This document shows, piece by piece, positions 24,658-35,411 of a stretch of 64,000 bases of DNA. The translations under genes and the position numbers were made by a program. The DNA comes from Polaribacter glomeratus (GTDB lineage Bacteria; Bacteroidota; Bacteroidia; Flavobacteriales; Flavobacteriaceae). The stretch is from positions 964,767 to 1,028,766 of the forward strand of contig NZ_MSCM01000002.1 in assembly GCF_002954665.1 (NCBI RefSeq), read 5' to 3'. The first letter of the stretch is position 1; every line of letters begins with the position of its first letter. The notes under the pieces are model-generated. The model was not told the DNA's origin, ran no database searches, and saw only the letters and a program-made list of their open reading frames with translations.

Positions 24658-25914
24658 ATGGAAAATATAGCATTAATCGATTCGTTTTCAGAATTTAAAG
24701 ATAATAAGAGTATAGACAGAGTAACATTGATGTCTATTTTAGAAGAAGTATTTAGAGCCGCATTAAAACGTAAGTTTGGTTCTGATGATAATTTTGATAT
24801 TATTATTAACCCTGATAAAGGAGATTTAGAAATTTGGAGAAATAGAGTTGTTGTTGCAGATGGTTTTTCTGAAGATGACAATGAAGAAATAGAATTAGCT
24901 GAAGCTAGATTGATTGAGCCAGATTTTGAAATTGGTGAGGATGTTTCTGAAGAAGTGAAATTAATTGATCTAGGAAGAAGAGCTATTTTAGCTTTACGCC
25001 AAAATTTAATTTCAAAAATATATGAACACGACAGTACAAATATCTTTAAACAATTTAAAGATTTAGAAGGAGAGTTATATACTGCAGAAGTACATCACAT
25101 TCGTCATAATGCAATTATTTTATTAGATGATGATGGTAACGAAATTGTATTGCCTAAAAGTGAGCAAATTCGTTCAGACTTCTTTAGAAAAGGAGATTCT
25201 GTTAGAGGCGTTATTAAAACAGTAGAATTAAGAGGTAATAAGCCAGCAATTATATTGTCTAGAACGTCACCAGCATTTTTAAATAAATTGTTTGAACAAG
25301 AAATTCCGGAAGTTTTTGATGGTTTAATTACTGTTGAAGGTGTTGCTAGAATTCCAGGTGAAAAAGCAAAAGTAGCGGTAGATTCTTATGATGATAGAAT
25401 AGATCCTGTTGGAGCTTGTGTAGGTGTTAAGGGGTCAAGAATACACGGTATTGTTCGCGAACTAGGTAATGAAAACATAGATGTTATTAACTATACTAAA
25501 AACGAACAATTATATATTTCTAGAGCTTTGAGTCCTGCAAAAGTGACATCAATGGAAATAGAGATGTATGATGAACCTAGAAATGGTAAAAAAGGACGTG
25601 TAAGTGTTCTTTTAAAGCCAGAAGAGGTTTCTAAAGCAATTGGTAGAGGTGGTGTAAACATACGTTTAGCAAGTGAATTAACAGGTTATGAAATTGATGT
25701 TAAGAGAGAAGGTTTAGAAGAGGAAGATGTTGAGTTAACAGAGTTCATGGACGAGATTGAAGATTGGGTTATTACAGAATTTAAAAAGATTGGTTTAGAT
25801 ACGGCAAGAAGCGTATTAGAAGCTAGTGTAGAAGAACTTGTAAAAAGAACCGATCTAGAAGAAGAAACGATATTAGATGTTCAAAGAATCCTTAAAGAAG
25901 AATTCGAAGAGTAA
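24658..25914 (+). CDS. nusA: Transcription termination/antitermination protein NusA
   Basis: 418 residues: N-terminal RNA polymerase-binding domain (about 1-125), S1 domain (about 135-200, ELYTAEVHHIRHNAIILLDD), and two KH domains (about 200-345, with DPVGACVGVKGSRI and KPEEVSKAIGRGGVNIRLA). A short acidic tail follows without the repeats of E. coli NusA. It binds RNA polymerase and nascent RNA and modulates pausing, termination and antitermination. The upstream leader hairpin could be its own target. Confidence 0.96.
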   Translation: MENIALIDSFSEFKDNKSIDRVTLMSILEEVFRAALKRKFGSDDNFDIIINPDKGDLEIWRNRVVVADGFSEDDNEEIELAEARLIEPDFEIGEDVSEEVKLIDLGRRAILALRQNLISKIYEHDSTNIFKQFKDLEGELYTAEVHHIRHNAIILLDDDGNEIVLPKSEQIRSDFFRKGDSVRGVIKTVELRGNKPAIILSRTSPAFLNKLFEQEIPEVFDGLITVEGVARIPGEKAKVAVDSYDDRIDPVGACVGVKGSRIHGIVRELGNENIDVINYTKNEQLYISRALSPAKVTSMEIEMYDEPRNGKKGRVSVLLKPEEVSKAIGRGGVNIRLASELTGYEIDVKREGLEEEDVELTEFMDEIEDWVITEFKKIGLDTARSVLEASVEELVKRTDLEEETILDVQRILKEEFEE

Positions 25915-25978
25915 TCGATTATAATAAAATTAAAGTAAAAAGCATATTTTTACAGAATTAAAGGCTAAAAAATAATAT

Positions 25979-28837
25979 ATGTCTGAAGGCAAAACAATGA
26001 GGCTTAATAAAGTTTTAAGAGAATTAAACATTTCTCTTGATAGAGCAGTAGAATATTTAGCAAAGCATGGTCATGAAATAGATTCAAGGCCAACTACTAA
26101 AATTTCTAGTGATGTTTATCAAGTTTTACAAGATGGCTTTGAAAAAGACGCAAACAAGAAAGCTGCGTCTAAAGAAGTTGGTGAAGAAAAACGTAAAGAG
26201 AAAGAGGCAATTCGTTTAGAGGTTGAAGCTAAATTAGAAAAGAAGAGAGCTGAAGAAGCTAAAAAGGAAGATGTTCTAAGAGCCAAAGCAGATAAATTAG
26301 AATTTAAAACTGTTGGTAAAATCGACATCGAAAATTTAGGTAAAAAGCCTGCTGATAAAACTGAAAAAGTAGAAGAAGTTCCAAAAGTAGAAGAAGCTTC
26401 TAAAGCAAAAGAGGTTGAAGTTGTGCAAAAAGTTGAAATCGTACCAGAAGCTAAAGAGGTAAAAGTAGAACCTGTAAAGGTTGTTGTTACTCCTAAGGTT
26501 GAAGAACCCGTAGCGGAAATTCCTAAAGTTAAAAAGCCTGTTTCTGAGATTGAAAAAGAAGCTTCTAAAAGAGACGTTAAAAATGACTCTAAAAAAGATT
26601 CTTCTAAAAAAGATGAGAAACCAGAAGAAATAACGGCAGAAAACGCTGAAGCTATAAAAACGCAATACAAAAAACTTGATGGTCCCAATTTTACAGGTAA
26701 GAAAATTGATTTAAAACAATTTGAAAGACCTAAAAAGAAAAAACCAGAAGTTAGAAAAGATGCGAATGCAGATGCGAAAAAGAAACGTAAACGTATAAGT
26801 AAGCCTGCAACTGGTGCTAGAACAGCTCCGGCTAAAAGAGGAGCACCAGGCGCTCCAAGAACAGGCGGTGTTGGTAGACCAGGAGGATTTAGAGGAAAAC
26901 CAAGCCCTAGAACTCCGATTAAAAAAGAAGAACCAACAGAAGCAGATATACAAAAACAAGTAAGAGAAACCTTAGAGAAACTTCAAGGTAAATCTTCAAG
27001 AGGCAAAGGTGCCAAATATCGTAGAAATAAAAGAGATGCGCATAGAGAGCATACTGAAGCTGAATTAGAAGCACAAGCATTAGGTACTAAAATCTTAAAA
27101 GTAACAGAGTTTGTTACAGTAAGTGAAGTAGCTACAATGATGGATGTTCCTGTAACTCAAATTATTTCTTCATGTATGATGCTAGGAATGATGGTAACAA
27201 TGAATCAGCGTTTAGATGCAGAAACATTAGTTATCGTTGCAGAAGAATTCAATCACAAAGTAGAATTTGTAGGTGCAGAAGTAGAGGAATCTATTGAAGA
27301 TGTACAAGATAAACCAGAAGATTTAGTAACTCGTGGGCCAATTATTACGGTAATGGGTCACGTAGATCATGGTAAAACATCGCTGTTAGATTATATCAGA
27401 AAAGCAAATGTAATAGATGGTGAAAGTGGTGGAATTACGCAACATATTGGAGCTTATTCAGTAAATGTAGGTGATCAAAAAATAGCTTTTCTAGATACTC
27501 CTGGTCACGAAGCCTTTACGGCAATGCGTGCACGTGGGGCGCAAGTAACAGATTTAGTAATTATTGTAGTTGCGGCAGATGATGATGTAATGCCACAAAC
27601 AAAAGAGGCAATATCTCATGCGCAGGCAGCATCGGTTCCAATAATATTTGCAATTAATAAGATTGATAAGCCAAATGCGAATCCAGATAACGTTAAAACA
27701 CAGTTATCTGCAATGAATCTTTTAATTGAAGAATGGGGAGGAAGCATACAATCTCAAGACATATCAGCAAAAACTGGTGAAGGAGTTGAGGCCTTATTAG
27801 AAAAAGTACTATTAGAAGCAGAGATTTTAGAGCTAAAAGCAAATCCTAAGAAAAATGCAATTGGTACTGTGGTAGAAGCACAATTAGACAAAGGTAGAGG
27901 TTATGTAACTACTATCTTAGTGCAGGCAGGAACACTTAATGTTGGTGATTATTTACTAGCAGGTAAACATAGTGGTAAAGTAAAAGCTATGTTTGACGAT
28001 AAGGGCAATAAAATGAAAAAAGCAGGTCCATCGACACCAGTTTCAATACTAGGTTTAGACGGTGCACCACAAGCAGGTGATAAATTTAATGTATTTGATG
28101 ACGAAAGAGAAGCAAAACAAATTGCTTCTAAACGTTCTCAGTTACAACGTGAGCAGTCTGTAAGAACTCAGAAAACATTAACACTTGCAGAAATTGGGCG
28201 TAGAATTGCACTTGGAGATTTCAAAGAATTAAACATTATCCTTAAAGGAGACGTTGATGGTTCTGTAGAGGCTTTAACAGATTCGTTCCAAAAATTATCT
28301 ACTGAAGAAATTCAAGTTAATATTTTACATAAAGGAGTAGGTGCCATTACAGAAAGTGATGTTTTACTAGCAACAGCATCAGATGCTATTATAGTAGGGT
28401 TTAACGTTCGTCCTCAAGGAAATGCAAGAATGATTGCAGATAGAGAAGAAGTGGATATTAGAACGTACTCAATTATCTATGATGCAATTAACGACTTAAA
28501 AGACGCCATGGAAGGAATGTTATCTCCAGAAATGAAAGAAGAGGTTAGCGGTAATGTTGAAATTAGAGAAGTGTACAAAATCTCTAAAGTTGGTAACATT
28601 GCAGGTTGTATGGTAATGTCTGGTAAAGTATACAGAGATTCTAAGATTAGAATTATTAGAGATGGAATTGTTGTTCATGATGGGGTTTTATCTTCTTTAA
28701 AACGATTTAAAGACGACGTTAAAGAAGTAGCTAAAGGATATGATTGTGGTTTACAACTTAAAAACTATAATGACATAGTTGAAGGTGATATCATTGAAGC
28801 ATACAAAGAAATAGCAGTTAAAAAGAAGTTGAAATAA
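25979..28837 (+). CDS. infB: Translation initiation factor IF-2
   Basis: 952 residues. The N-terminal domain ([21 protein letters not shown]) is followed by a long charged Lys/Glu/Val-rich linker (about 60-300) and a Gly/Arg/Pro-rich segment. The GTPase domain starts near residue 450 with [17 protein letters not shown] and NKIDKP, and domains II-IV follow. It brings initiator tRNA to the 30S subunit. It is the last gene of the rimP-nusA-infB operon, ended by a strong terminator. Confidence 0.97.
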   Translation: MSEGKTMRLNKVLRELNISLDRAVEYLAKHGHEIDSRPTTKISSDVYQVLQDGFEKDANKKAASKEVGEEKRKEKEAIRLEVEAKLEKKRAEEAKKEDVLRAKADKLEFKTVGKIDIENLGKKPADKTEKVEEVPKVEEASKAKEVEVVQKVEIVPEAKEVKVEPVKVVVTPKVEEPVAEIPKVKKPVSEIEKEASKRDVKNDSKKDSSKKDEKPEEITAENAEAIKTQYKKLDGPNFTGKKIDLKQFERPKKKKPEVRKDANADAKKKRKRISKPATGARTAPAKRGAPGAPRTGGVGRPGGFRGKPSPRTPIKKEEPTEADIQKQVRETLEKLQGKSSRGKGAKYRRNKRDAHREHTEAELEAQALGTKILKVTEFVTVSEVATMMDVPVTQIISSCMMLGMMVTMNQRLDAETLVIVAEEFNHKVEFVGAEVEESIEDVQDKPEDLVTRGPIITVMGHVDHGKTSLLDYIRKANVIDGESGGITQHIGAYSVNVGDQKIAFLDTPGHEAFTAMRARGAQVTDLVIIVVAADDDVMPQTKEAISHAQAASVPIIFAINKIDKPNANPDNVKTQLSAMNLLIEEWGGSIQSQDISAKTGEGVEALLEKVLLEAEILELKANPKKNAIGTVVEAQLDKGRGYVTTILVQAGTLNVGDYLLAGKHSGKVKAMFDDKGNKMKKAGPSTPVSILGLDGAPQAGDKFNVFDDEREAKQIASKRSQLQREQSVRTQKTLTLAEIGRRIALGDFKELNIILKGDVDGSVEALTDSFQKLSTEEIQVNILHKGVGAITESDVLLATASDAIIVGFNVRPQGNARMIADREEVDIRTYSIIYDAINDLKDAMEGMLSPEMKEEVSGNVEIREVYKISKVGNIAGCMVMSGKVYRDSKIRIIRDGIVVHDGVLSSLKRFKDDVKEVAKGYDCGLQLKNYNDIVEGDIIEAYKEIAVKKKLK

Positions 28838-28856
28838 ACCTCTTTTAAATCATAAA

Positions 28857-28891
28857 AAAAACGCCAAAATTATTTTAATTTTGGCGTTTTT
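28857..28891. terminator. Terminator between infB and the SPOR-domain gene
   Basis: A 15-bp perfect stem, AAAAACGCCAAAATT / AATTTTGGCGTTTTT, with a 5-base loop. The A/T tails allow it to serve both infB and the convergent minus-strand gene. Confidence 0.9.
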
Positions 28892-28911
28892 ATTTTATGA
28901 TTCTTTATATT

Positions 28912-29280
28912 TTACTTCCCTAAAGGGATTACAATTAATCCAGAAAATTTTTCAGAGAAACTAACCATTGCCTTATCAGCCTCCAACCTTGTCTTGTAAT
29001 TACCTACTTGAACTTTCCAATAAGGTTGATCATAATCAAGTTTTGTATACACATTAGGATAATTACCTCTAAATTTATTTTGCAAGCTTCTTGCTTTTGT
29101 TTCATCACCATAAAAAATCTGAACCCGAAAACCATAACCAAACTTACTGTTGAAGGCTCTTTTCTTAACCATTAAATTTTTTACTTGTGTGCTGCTATTA
29201 GTGGTGTTTTGAGCAGAAATTGAATAACTACCGGCTATAAATAAAAATAAAAAAGACGCTAAATAAAATTTGTTTTTCAT
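28912..29280 (-). CDS. Secreted SPOR-domain protein
   Basis: 122 residues with a signal peptide (MKNKFYLASFLFLFIAGSYSISAQ) and a SPOR-type domain (about 48-120: GYGFRVQIFYGDETKARSLQ, YWKVQVGNYKTRLEADKAM). SPOR domains bind denuded peptidoglycan glycans, so a periplasmic cell-wall role is likely. It is monocistronic, convergent with infB and divergent from the act operon. Confidence 0.85.
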   Translation of the reverse strand: MKNKFYLASFLFLFIAGSYSISAQNTTNSSTQVKNLMVKKRAFNSKFGYGFRVQIFYGDETKARSLQNKFRGNYPNVYTKLDYDQPYWKVQVGNYKTRLEADKAMVSFSEKFSGLIVIPLGK

Positions 29281-29404
29281 TGTAAAAATATTTTTACAAA
29301 AGTAACGTGTTAGATTAGAATAAATTTCAGAAGCTCGTTATTTAGAATAAGTATAAATTATTATTTATCATTCTTTTCCTTTTTCAAAATTTAGCAATAT
29401 GTAG

Positions 29405-29412
29405 TACTTTTG
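29405..29412 (+). promoter_or_regulatory. -7 element upstream of the act/cox operon
   Basis: TACTTTTG fits TAnnTTTG, 66 bases before actA. The expected TTTG about 20 bases upstream is degenerate (TTTTC at 29381), so the call is moderate. Confidence 0.5.
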
Positions 29413-29477
29413 TCAAAGAGTTCAAAAAGCGTTTTTTTGACCTGTTTTATACACAACACTAAAAATAGTTTGTAAAT

Positions 29478-30788
29478 ATGAAAAGTGTAGAATTGCACAA
29501 TAGACTAGCCGTAATACTTCGTATAAGTTTTACAGTTCTTTTACTTTTTGCTTTTAGCGCATCTTCTTTTTCTCAGGATATGGATGAAGCACGCCAAAAA
29601 GAAGGAAAGAGTTTATTTAAATCTTTATGTGCTTCATGCCATAAGTTAGATAAAAAACTAGTAGGTCCTATGTTAGGTGGGATAGAGGGTCGTAGAGAAA
29701 ATGATTGGTTAAAGTCTTGGATTAAAAATAATGCAGAGTTCAGAGCTTCTGGTAACGCAGATGCTATTGCAGTTTATGAAGAGTACAACGGGTCTAACAT
29801 GTCTGCTTTCCCTCAGTTGACAGATAAAAATATCGATGATATTTTATATTATACAACTGTTGGCGAAATTAGTAAGCCAGATGTAGTAGAGGCTGGGGTA
29901 GCTGCCACAGGTGGTGGTTCTACTTCAAGTGCGCCAGAATGGTTAATCTATATTTTAGCTGCTGCTATCATCGTTGCTTTCTTAATGATTGCAAACCTGT
30001 TAAAGCAGGTAAGTGAATTAAAAGGAAATACGAAAGTCGAATCAAAGTCAAATTTAAAAAGAGACTTACAAGAGCTTTGGATTGGTGTTAAAAACAACAC
30101 TTTCTTAAAAGCTTTGTCAGTTGTTTTCTTAATATTGATGACTATATACGTTCTTTTCGGAACTTTATATAAAGTTGGTGTAGATCAAGGCTATCAGCCA
30201 ATTCAACCAATTGTTTTTTCTCATAAAATTCACTCTGGTGATAATAAAATTGATTGTCAGTACTGTCACTCATCAGCAAAACATAGTAAGCATTCAGGGA
30301 TTCCTTCTGTAAACGTTTGTATGAATTGTCATAAAAATATTGCTGAAGTTGCAGAAACTACTGTAGTTGAATTAGAAGATGGTGTGGTTTTAGGAAAGGC
30401 AGAGTTGGATAAAGAAATAGCAAAAGTCTACAAAGCTGCAGGTTGGGATGTAGAGAATTTAGAATATACAGGTATAGAAAAGCCAATTAAATGGGTTCGT
30501 ATTCATAATTTACCAGATTTTGTGTATTTTAACCACTCACAACACGTAACAGTGCAAGGTCTTAAATGTCAAACATGTCATGGTCCTGTAGAAGAAATGG
30601 AAGAGATGTACCAATATTCTCCATTAACAATGGGTTGGTGTATAGATTGTCACAGAGAGACAAATGTAGAATTGAAAGAAAATGAATATTATGCTAAAAT
30701 TCACAAGCAATTAGCAGAAAAGTATGGAGTAGAAAAAGTTACTGCTGCACAACTTGGTGGATTAGAGTGTGGTAAATGTCACTATTAA
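29478..30788 (+). CDS. actA: Alternative complex III multiheme cytochrome c subunit ActA
   Basis: 436 residues with a signal peptide. Six CxxCH haem sites are visible: CASCH in an N-terminal cytochrome c domain (about residue 52), then, after a transmembrane helix near 150-173 and another near 207-230, CQYCH, CMNCH, CQTCH, CIDCH and CGKCH. It is the electron-carrying periplasmic subunit of ACIII, a menaquinol:cytochrome c oxidoreductase that replaces the bc1 complex. It is the first gene of actABCDEF-coxBA. Confidence 0.93.
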   Translation: MKSVELHNRLAVILRISFTVLLLFAFSASSFSQDMDEARQKEGKSLFKSLCASCHKLDKKLVGPMLGGIEGRRENDWLKSWIKNNAEFRASGNADAIAVYEEYNGSNMSAFPQLTDKNIDDILYYTTVGEISKPDVVEAGVAATGGGSTSSAPEWLIYILAAAIIVAFLMIANLLKQVSELKGNTKVESKSNLKRDLQELWIGVKNNTFLKALSVVFLILMTIYVLFGTLYKVGVDQGYQPIQPIVFSHKIHSGDNKIDCQYCHSSAKHSKHSGIPSVNVCMNCHKNIAEVAETTVVELEDGVVLGKAELDKEIAKVYKAAGWDVENLEYTGIEKPIKWVRIHNLPDFVYFNHSQHVTVQGLKCQTCHGPVEEMEEMYQYSPLTMGWCIDCHRETNVELKENEYYAKIHKQLAEKYGVEKVTAAQLGGLECGKCHY

Positions 30789-30860
30789 TTAAAGAAGAAA
30801 GATAGTTTTGTGTTTTATATTAAAGAAACAAATAAACTAACAACTAATAACTAAATATAA

Positions 30861-33800
30861 ATGGCTTCAAACAAAAAATACTGGAAAAGTGTTGAGGAAC
30901 TAAAAGATAGTTCTATTGTTGAAACGTTAAGTAAAAACGAGTTTGTACAAGATATTTCTACAGATGCGTTTTTAGGGGATAAAGAAACGTTAGAAAATTC
31001 TTCTACCTCACGTAGAGATTTCTTAAAATATGTAGGTTTTACTACAGCTGCAGCTTCATTAGCAGCTTGTGAAGGTCCTGTGATTAAGTCGATTCCTTAT
31101 GTTGTAAAACCAGATGATATTATCGCTGGTGTTGCAGATTGGTATGCGACCTCTATGGCTGATGGATACGATTTTGCGAATGTGTTAGTAAAAACACGCG
31201 AGGGTCGTCCTATTCAAATAATGCCAAATAAAGATGCAAACGGAACAACAAGTGCGAGAGTGCAGGCTTCGATTTTATCCTTATATGACGAGAAATTACG
31301 TTTAAAAGAACCAACAAAAGCTGGAGAAGCAATTTCTTGGACTGATGTAGATAAGGAAATTGTTGCAAAATTAAACACTTTAAAAGAAGCAAATAAGCCT
31401 GTTGTTTTATTAACAGGATCTATGGCAAGTCCTTCTACATCTAAAATTGTAGAAGAATTTAGTGTGGTATATCCAAATGTGAAACACATTATTTATGATG
31501 CGGTTTCAGAATCTGGAGCAGCAGATGCAATGTTGGCGATGTATGGTAAGCGTACATTACCAAACTATCATTTACAAAACGCTAAAACTATTGTTTCTTT
31601 TGGTGCTGATTTTCTTGGAGATTTTCACGGAGGATTTGAAAAAGCATATGTTAACGGAAGAAAGCCAGAAACTGGTAACATGTCTTATCATGTGCAGTTC
31701 GAAAGCAATATGTCTTTAACAGGCGCAAATTCTGATAAAAGAATAGTTGTTAAACCTTCGGAGCAAGTTTTTGCATTGTTAAATTTATATAATGCAGTTA
31801 CCGGACTAAATATTTCATCTAAAGCAACTGCTGTAGATGGTGATATTAAAAAATTAGCATCAGAATTAAAAAAAGCTGGTTCTAAAGGAGTTGTTCTAAC
31901 AGGATTAAATGATAAAAATGCACAGTTAATAGCGTTTGCAATCAACAAAGCAATTGGCAGTGAAATTATGGACACTGTAAATACACTAAATATCCGTCAA
32001 GGAAATGATGCAGAAGTTGCTCAATTTGTTGCCGACATGAAAGCAGGTAAAATTGCAGGATTAATTTCTTACAACACAGATCCTGTTTATACTTTATCAA
32101 ATTCATCAGATTTTTCTGAAGGATTAAAAAAATTAGAGTTGTCAGTAGCATTATCAACAGAAAATAATGAAACGGTAAACGCTTCTAATTATGCATTACC
32201 AACACCACATTTTTTAGAATCTTGGGGAGATACTCAATTTGATTCTGTAACGTATGGTCTAGTGCAACCAACTATTCAGCCATTATTTAAAACACGTCAA
32301 GTACAAGAAACGTTATTAACTTGGTCTGGAAATACAACTCCATATTATGATTATCTAAAAGCTTTTGCTACTGCTACTATTTTAGGAGGGAGTTCTTGGA
32401 ACACAGCTTTACATAATGGATTTTACAGTATGGGTGTTGCTGAAACTAATGCAGTTTCAGGAAATTTAGAATCAGTAGTATCAATTTCGGAAGTTGGGAA
32501 TCAGTTATCAAGTTCTGCAAAAAAAGCTACAGGTTTTGAGTTGAATTTATATACAAAAACAGGTTTAGGAGACGGTAAACAAGCAAATAACCCTTGGTTA
32601 CAAGAGTTTCCTGATCCAATTACAAGAGCTTCTTGGGATAATTACTTAACAATGTCTATGGCTGATGCCAGAGATTTAGGTTTTACTAATCCTGTAAAAG
32701 ACAATGGTGCAATTGACGGAGATTATGCTAAGCTATCTGTTAACGGAAAAGAAGTTATTGTTCCTGTATTAATTCAACCAGGACAAGCTAAAGGCTCTGT
32801 AGGTTTGGCTTTAGGTTTTGGAAAAACTTTTGGTTTAAAAGAAGAAATGCAAGTGGGTGTTAATGCATATCCTTTATACAAAGGTGGTAATAATATTCAA
32901 TACAATGTTACAATAGATAAAGTTGAAGGGACGCATCAATTTGCTTGTACTCAAGTACAAAAAACGATTGCAGGTCGTCATGATATTTTAAAAGTAGCAT
33001 CTTTAAAAGATTATAATACTGTTGCGCCTAAAGACCATGATAATGGTTGGAACAAACCTGCTTATGTGTCTTACGACCATAAAGAAGTTGAGGCAAAAAC
33101 AATAGATTTATGGGATGAACACAATAGAGAATTGGGTCATCACTTTAATTTATCAATAGATTTAACATCTTGTACTGGTTGTGGTGCGTGTGTAGTTGCA
33201 TGTCATGCAGAAAACAATGTGCCCGTTGTAGGTAAAAACGAAGTTAGAGTTGGTAGAGATATGCACTGGTTGCGTATTGATAGATACTATTCTTCGCAAG
33301 TAGAGACGAGAGAAGATGCTAAAGAATTAGGCTTAGGTATCGCAGATACATATAAAGCTTTAGAAACTGAAGCAGAAAACCCTGAGGTTACCTTCCAGCC
33401 TATGATGTGTCAGCACTGTAATCATGCTCCTTGTGAGACTGTTTGTCCAGTTGCAGCAACAACTCACAGTAGACAAGGTCAAAATCACATGGCATACAAC
33501 AGATGTGTTGGTACAAGATATTGTGCAAACAACTGTCCATATAGAGTTCGAAGATTCAACTGGTTTAATTATGCAAATAATAACGAGTTTGATTTCAACA
33601 TGAATAACGAATATGGAAAAATGGTTTTAAACCCAGATGTTGTAGTTCGTTCTAGGGGAGTTATGGAAAAATGTTCTATGTGTATTCAAATGACACAAGC
33701 AACAATTTTAAAAGCTAAAAAAGAAGGAAGACCAGTTGATACAGATGAGTTTGAAACTGCTTGTTCATCAGCATGTACAACAGGAGCTTTAGTTTTTGGA

Positions 33801-33932
33801 GATGTTAATAATAAAGAGGATAAAGTGACTGCATTAGCAGAAGATAAGAGAGCTTACAACGTTTTAGATTACTTACAGACGAAACCGAATGTAATCTATC
33901 AAGTGAAAGTTAAGAATACAAACCAAGCGTAA
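30861..33932 (+). CDS. actB: Alternative complex III iron-sulfur subunit ActB (molybdopterin-oxidoreductase-like)
   Basis: 1023 residues. A twin-arginine segment STSRRDFLKYVGFTTAAASL lies about 50 residues in, the 'TAT-variant' arrangement of this family, followed by AACEG with a Cys that may be lipidated. A large molybdopterin-oxidoreductase-like region (about 80-740) follows. The C-terminal ferredoxin-like part has four Cys clusters (CTGCGACVVACHAEN, CQHCNHAPCETVCPVAA, CVGTRYCANNCPYRV, CSMCIQ with CSSACTTGAL). In characterised ACIII the ActB Moco-like domain has no molybdenum; this is assumed here. Confidence 0.94.
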   Translation: MASNKKYWKSVEELKDSSIVETLSKNEFVQDISTDAFLGDKETLENSSTSRRDFLKYVGFTTAAASLAACEGPVIKSIPYVVKPDDIIAGVADWYATSMADGYDFANVLVKTREGRPIQIMPNKDANGTTSARVQASILSLYDEKLRLKEPTKAGEAISWTDVDKEIVAKLNTLKEANKPVVLLTGSMASPSTSKIVEEFSVVYPNVKHIIYDAVSESGAADAMLAMYGKRTLPNYHLQNAKTIVSFGADFLGDFHGGFEKAYVNGRKPETGNMSYHVQFESNMSLTGANSDKRIVVKPSEQVFALLNLYNAVTGLNISSKATAVDGDIKKLASELKKAGSKGVVLTGLNDKNAQLIAFAINKAIGSEIMDTVNTLNIRQGNDAEVAQFVADMKAGKIAGLISYNTDPVYTLSNSSDFSEGLKKLELSVALSTENNETVNASNYALPTPHFLESWGDTQFDSVTYGLVQPTIQPLFKTRQVQETLLTWSGNTTPYYDYLKAFATATILGGSSWNTALHNGFYSMGVAETNAVSGNLESVVSISEVGNQLSSSAKKATGFELNLYTKTGLGDGKQANNPWLQEFPDPITRASWDNYLTMSMADARDLGFTNPVKDNGAIDGDYAKLSVNGKEVIVPVLIQPGQAKGSVGLALGFGKTFGLKEEMQVGVNAYPLYKGGNNIQYNVTIDKVEGTHQFACTQVQKTIAGRHDILKVASLKDYNTVAPKDHDNGWNKPAYVSYDHKEVEAKTIDLWDEHNRELGHHFNLSIDLTSCTGCGACVVACHAENNVPVVGKNEVRVGRDMHWLRIDRYYSSQVETREDAKELGLGIADTYKALETEAENPEVTFQPMMCQHCNHAPCETVCPVAATTHSRQGQNHMAYNRCVGTRYCANNCPYRVRRFNWFNYANNNEFDFNMNNEYGKMVLNPDVVVRSRGVMEKCSMCIQMTQATILKAKKEGRPVDTDEFETACSSACTTGALVFGDVNNKEDKVTALAEDKRAYNVLDYLQTKPNVIYQVKVKNTNQA

Positions 33933-33954
33933 TTAAAATTTAAGATATAAAAAT

Positions 33955-35409
33955 ATGTCTCATTACGAAGCACCCATAAGGGAACCTTTAGTACTAGGTG
34001 ATAAAAGTTATCACGATATTACCGAAGACATTGCAAAACCTATAGAAGGTGCTGCAAACAAAAACTGGTACATCGCATTTTATATTTCCTTAGCAGCAAT
34101 GCTTTGGGGATTTGGTTGTATCTTTTACACAGTAGGAACTGGTATTGGAGTCTGGGGATTAAACAAGAACATAGGTTGGGCTTGGGATATCACAAACTTT
34201 GTTTGGTGGGTTGGTATTGGTCACGCAGGAACATTAATTTCTGCAGTACTTTTATTATTCCGTCAAAAATGGAGAATGGCAATTAACCGTTCTGCAGAAG
34301 CAATGACAATTTTTGCCGTTTTTCAAGCAGGATTGTTTCCCATCATTCACATGGGTCGTCCATGGAATGCATATTGGGTATTGCCAATTCCGAATCAATT
34401 TGGATCGTTGTGGGTAAACTTTAACTCTCCATTGTTATGGGATGTTTTTGCAATCTCAACGTATTTGTCTGTATCATTAGTTTTCTGGTGGACAGGTTTA
34501 TTACCAGATTTTGCAATGATTAGAGATAGAGCTGTGAAGCCTTTTCAAAAGAAAATATATTCTTTGTTATCTTTCGGATGGTCTGGTAGAGCTAAAGATT
34601 GGCAACGTTTTGAAGAAGTTTCTTTGGTATTAGCAGGTTTAGCAACGCCTTTGGTGCTTTCTGTACATACAATTGTATCTATGGATTTTGCTACTTCTAT
34701 CAATCCAGGTTGGCACTCAACAATTTTCCCTCCATATTTCGTTGCTGGGGCTATCTTTTCAGGATTTGCGATGGTACAAACGCTGTTAGGTATTATGAGG
34801 AAAGTTACAAATCTAGAAGACTATATCACACGTATGCATATTGAATATATGAATATTGTAATTATCTTAACTGGTGGAATCGTAGCTGTAGCCTATGCAA
34901 CTGAATTTTTTATTGCATGGTATACTGGATCACCTTACGAAAATTACACATATTTATCAGTAGGTGCTGCAACAGGACCTTATGCATGGGCATTTTGGTC
35001 ATTGATTACATTCAATATAATAACACCACAATTGTTATGGTTCAAAAAAATTAGAAGAAGTTTTATTTGGACATTCATTATATCTATTGCGATAAACATC
35101 GGTATGTGGTTTGAACGTTTTGATATTATTGCAATTGTATTAAGTAAAGGTCATTTACCCTCAACTTGGTGGCGTTTTGAACCTACTTTTGTAGATGTTG
35201 GTATCTTTATAGGTACAATAGGATTCTTTTTTGTGTTATTCTTATTATACGCAAGAACATTCCCCGTTATCGCGCAAGCGGAAGTAAAAACGATATTAAA
35301 ATCTTCTGGTGAGTTTTACAAGAAGAGAAGCGAACAAGGTATACCTACTAAACCTGCTATTAATGTAGCAAGTGCTGAAGGTACATCTGATAAAAATAAT
35401 AAAGAATAA
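33955..35409 (+). CDS. actC: Alternative complex III membrane subunit ActC (NrfD/PsrC family)
   Basis: 484 residues with about ten transmembrane helices, of the NrfD/PsrC family that binds menaquinol. WWVGIGHAGTLISAVLLLF near residue 83 and FPIIHMGRPWNAYWVLPIPN near residue 130 are characteristic of ActC. It lies 22 bases after actB and two before actD in the operon. Confidence 0.94.
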   Translation: MSHYEAPIREPLVLGDKSYHDITEDIAKPIEGAANKNWYIAFYISLAAMLWGFGCIFYTVGTGIGVWGLNKNIGWAWDITNFVWWVGIGHAGTLISAVLLLFRQKWRMAINRSAEAMTIFAVFQAGLFPIIHMGRPWNAYWVLPIPNQFGSLWVNFNSPLLWDVFAISTYLSVSLVFWWTGLLPDFAMIRDRAVKPFQKKIYSLLSFGWSGRAKDWQRFEEVSLVLAGLATPLVLSVHTIVSMDFATSINPGWHSTIFPPYFVAGAIFSGFAMVQTLLGIMRKVTNLEDYITRMHIEYMNIVIILTGGIVAVAYATEFFIAWYTGSPYENYTYLSVGAATGPYAWAFWSLITFNIITPQLLWFKKIRRSFIWTFIISIAINIGMWFERFDIIAIVLSKGHLPSTWWRFEPTFVDVGIFIGTIGFFFVLFLLYARTFPVIAQAEVKTILKSSGEFYKKRSEQGIPTKPAINVASAEGTSDKNNKE

Positions 35410-35411
35410 TT

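Noticed and set aside
26119..26959. Long reverse-strand open frames opposite the infB linker
   Set aside because: They are Ser/Phe-rich mirrors of the Lys/Glu-rich IF-2 linker, in the shadow of a certain gene.
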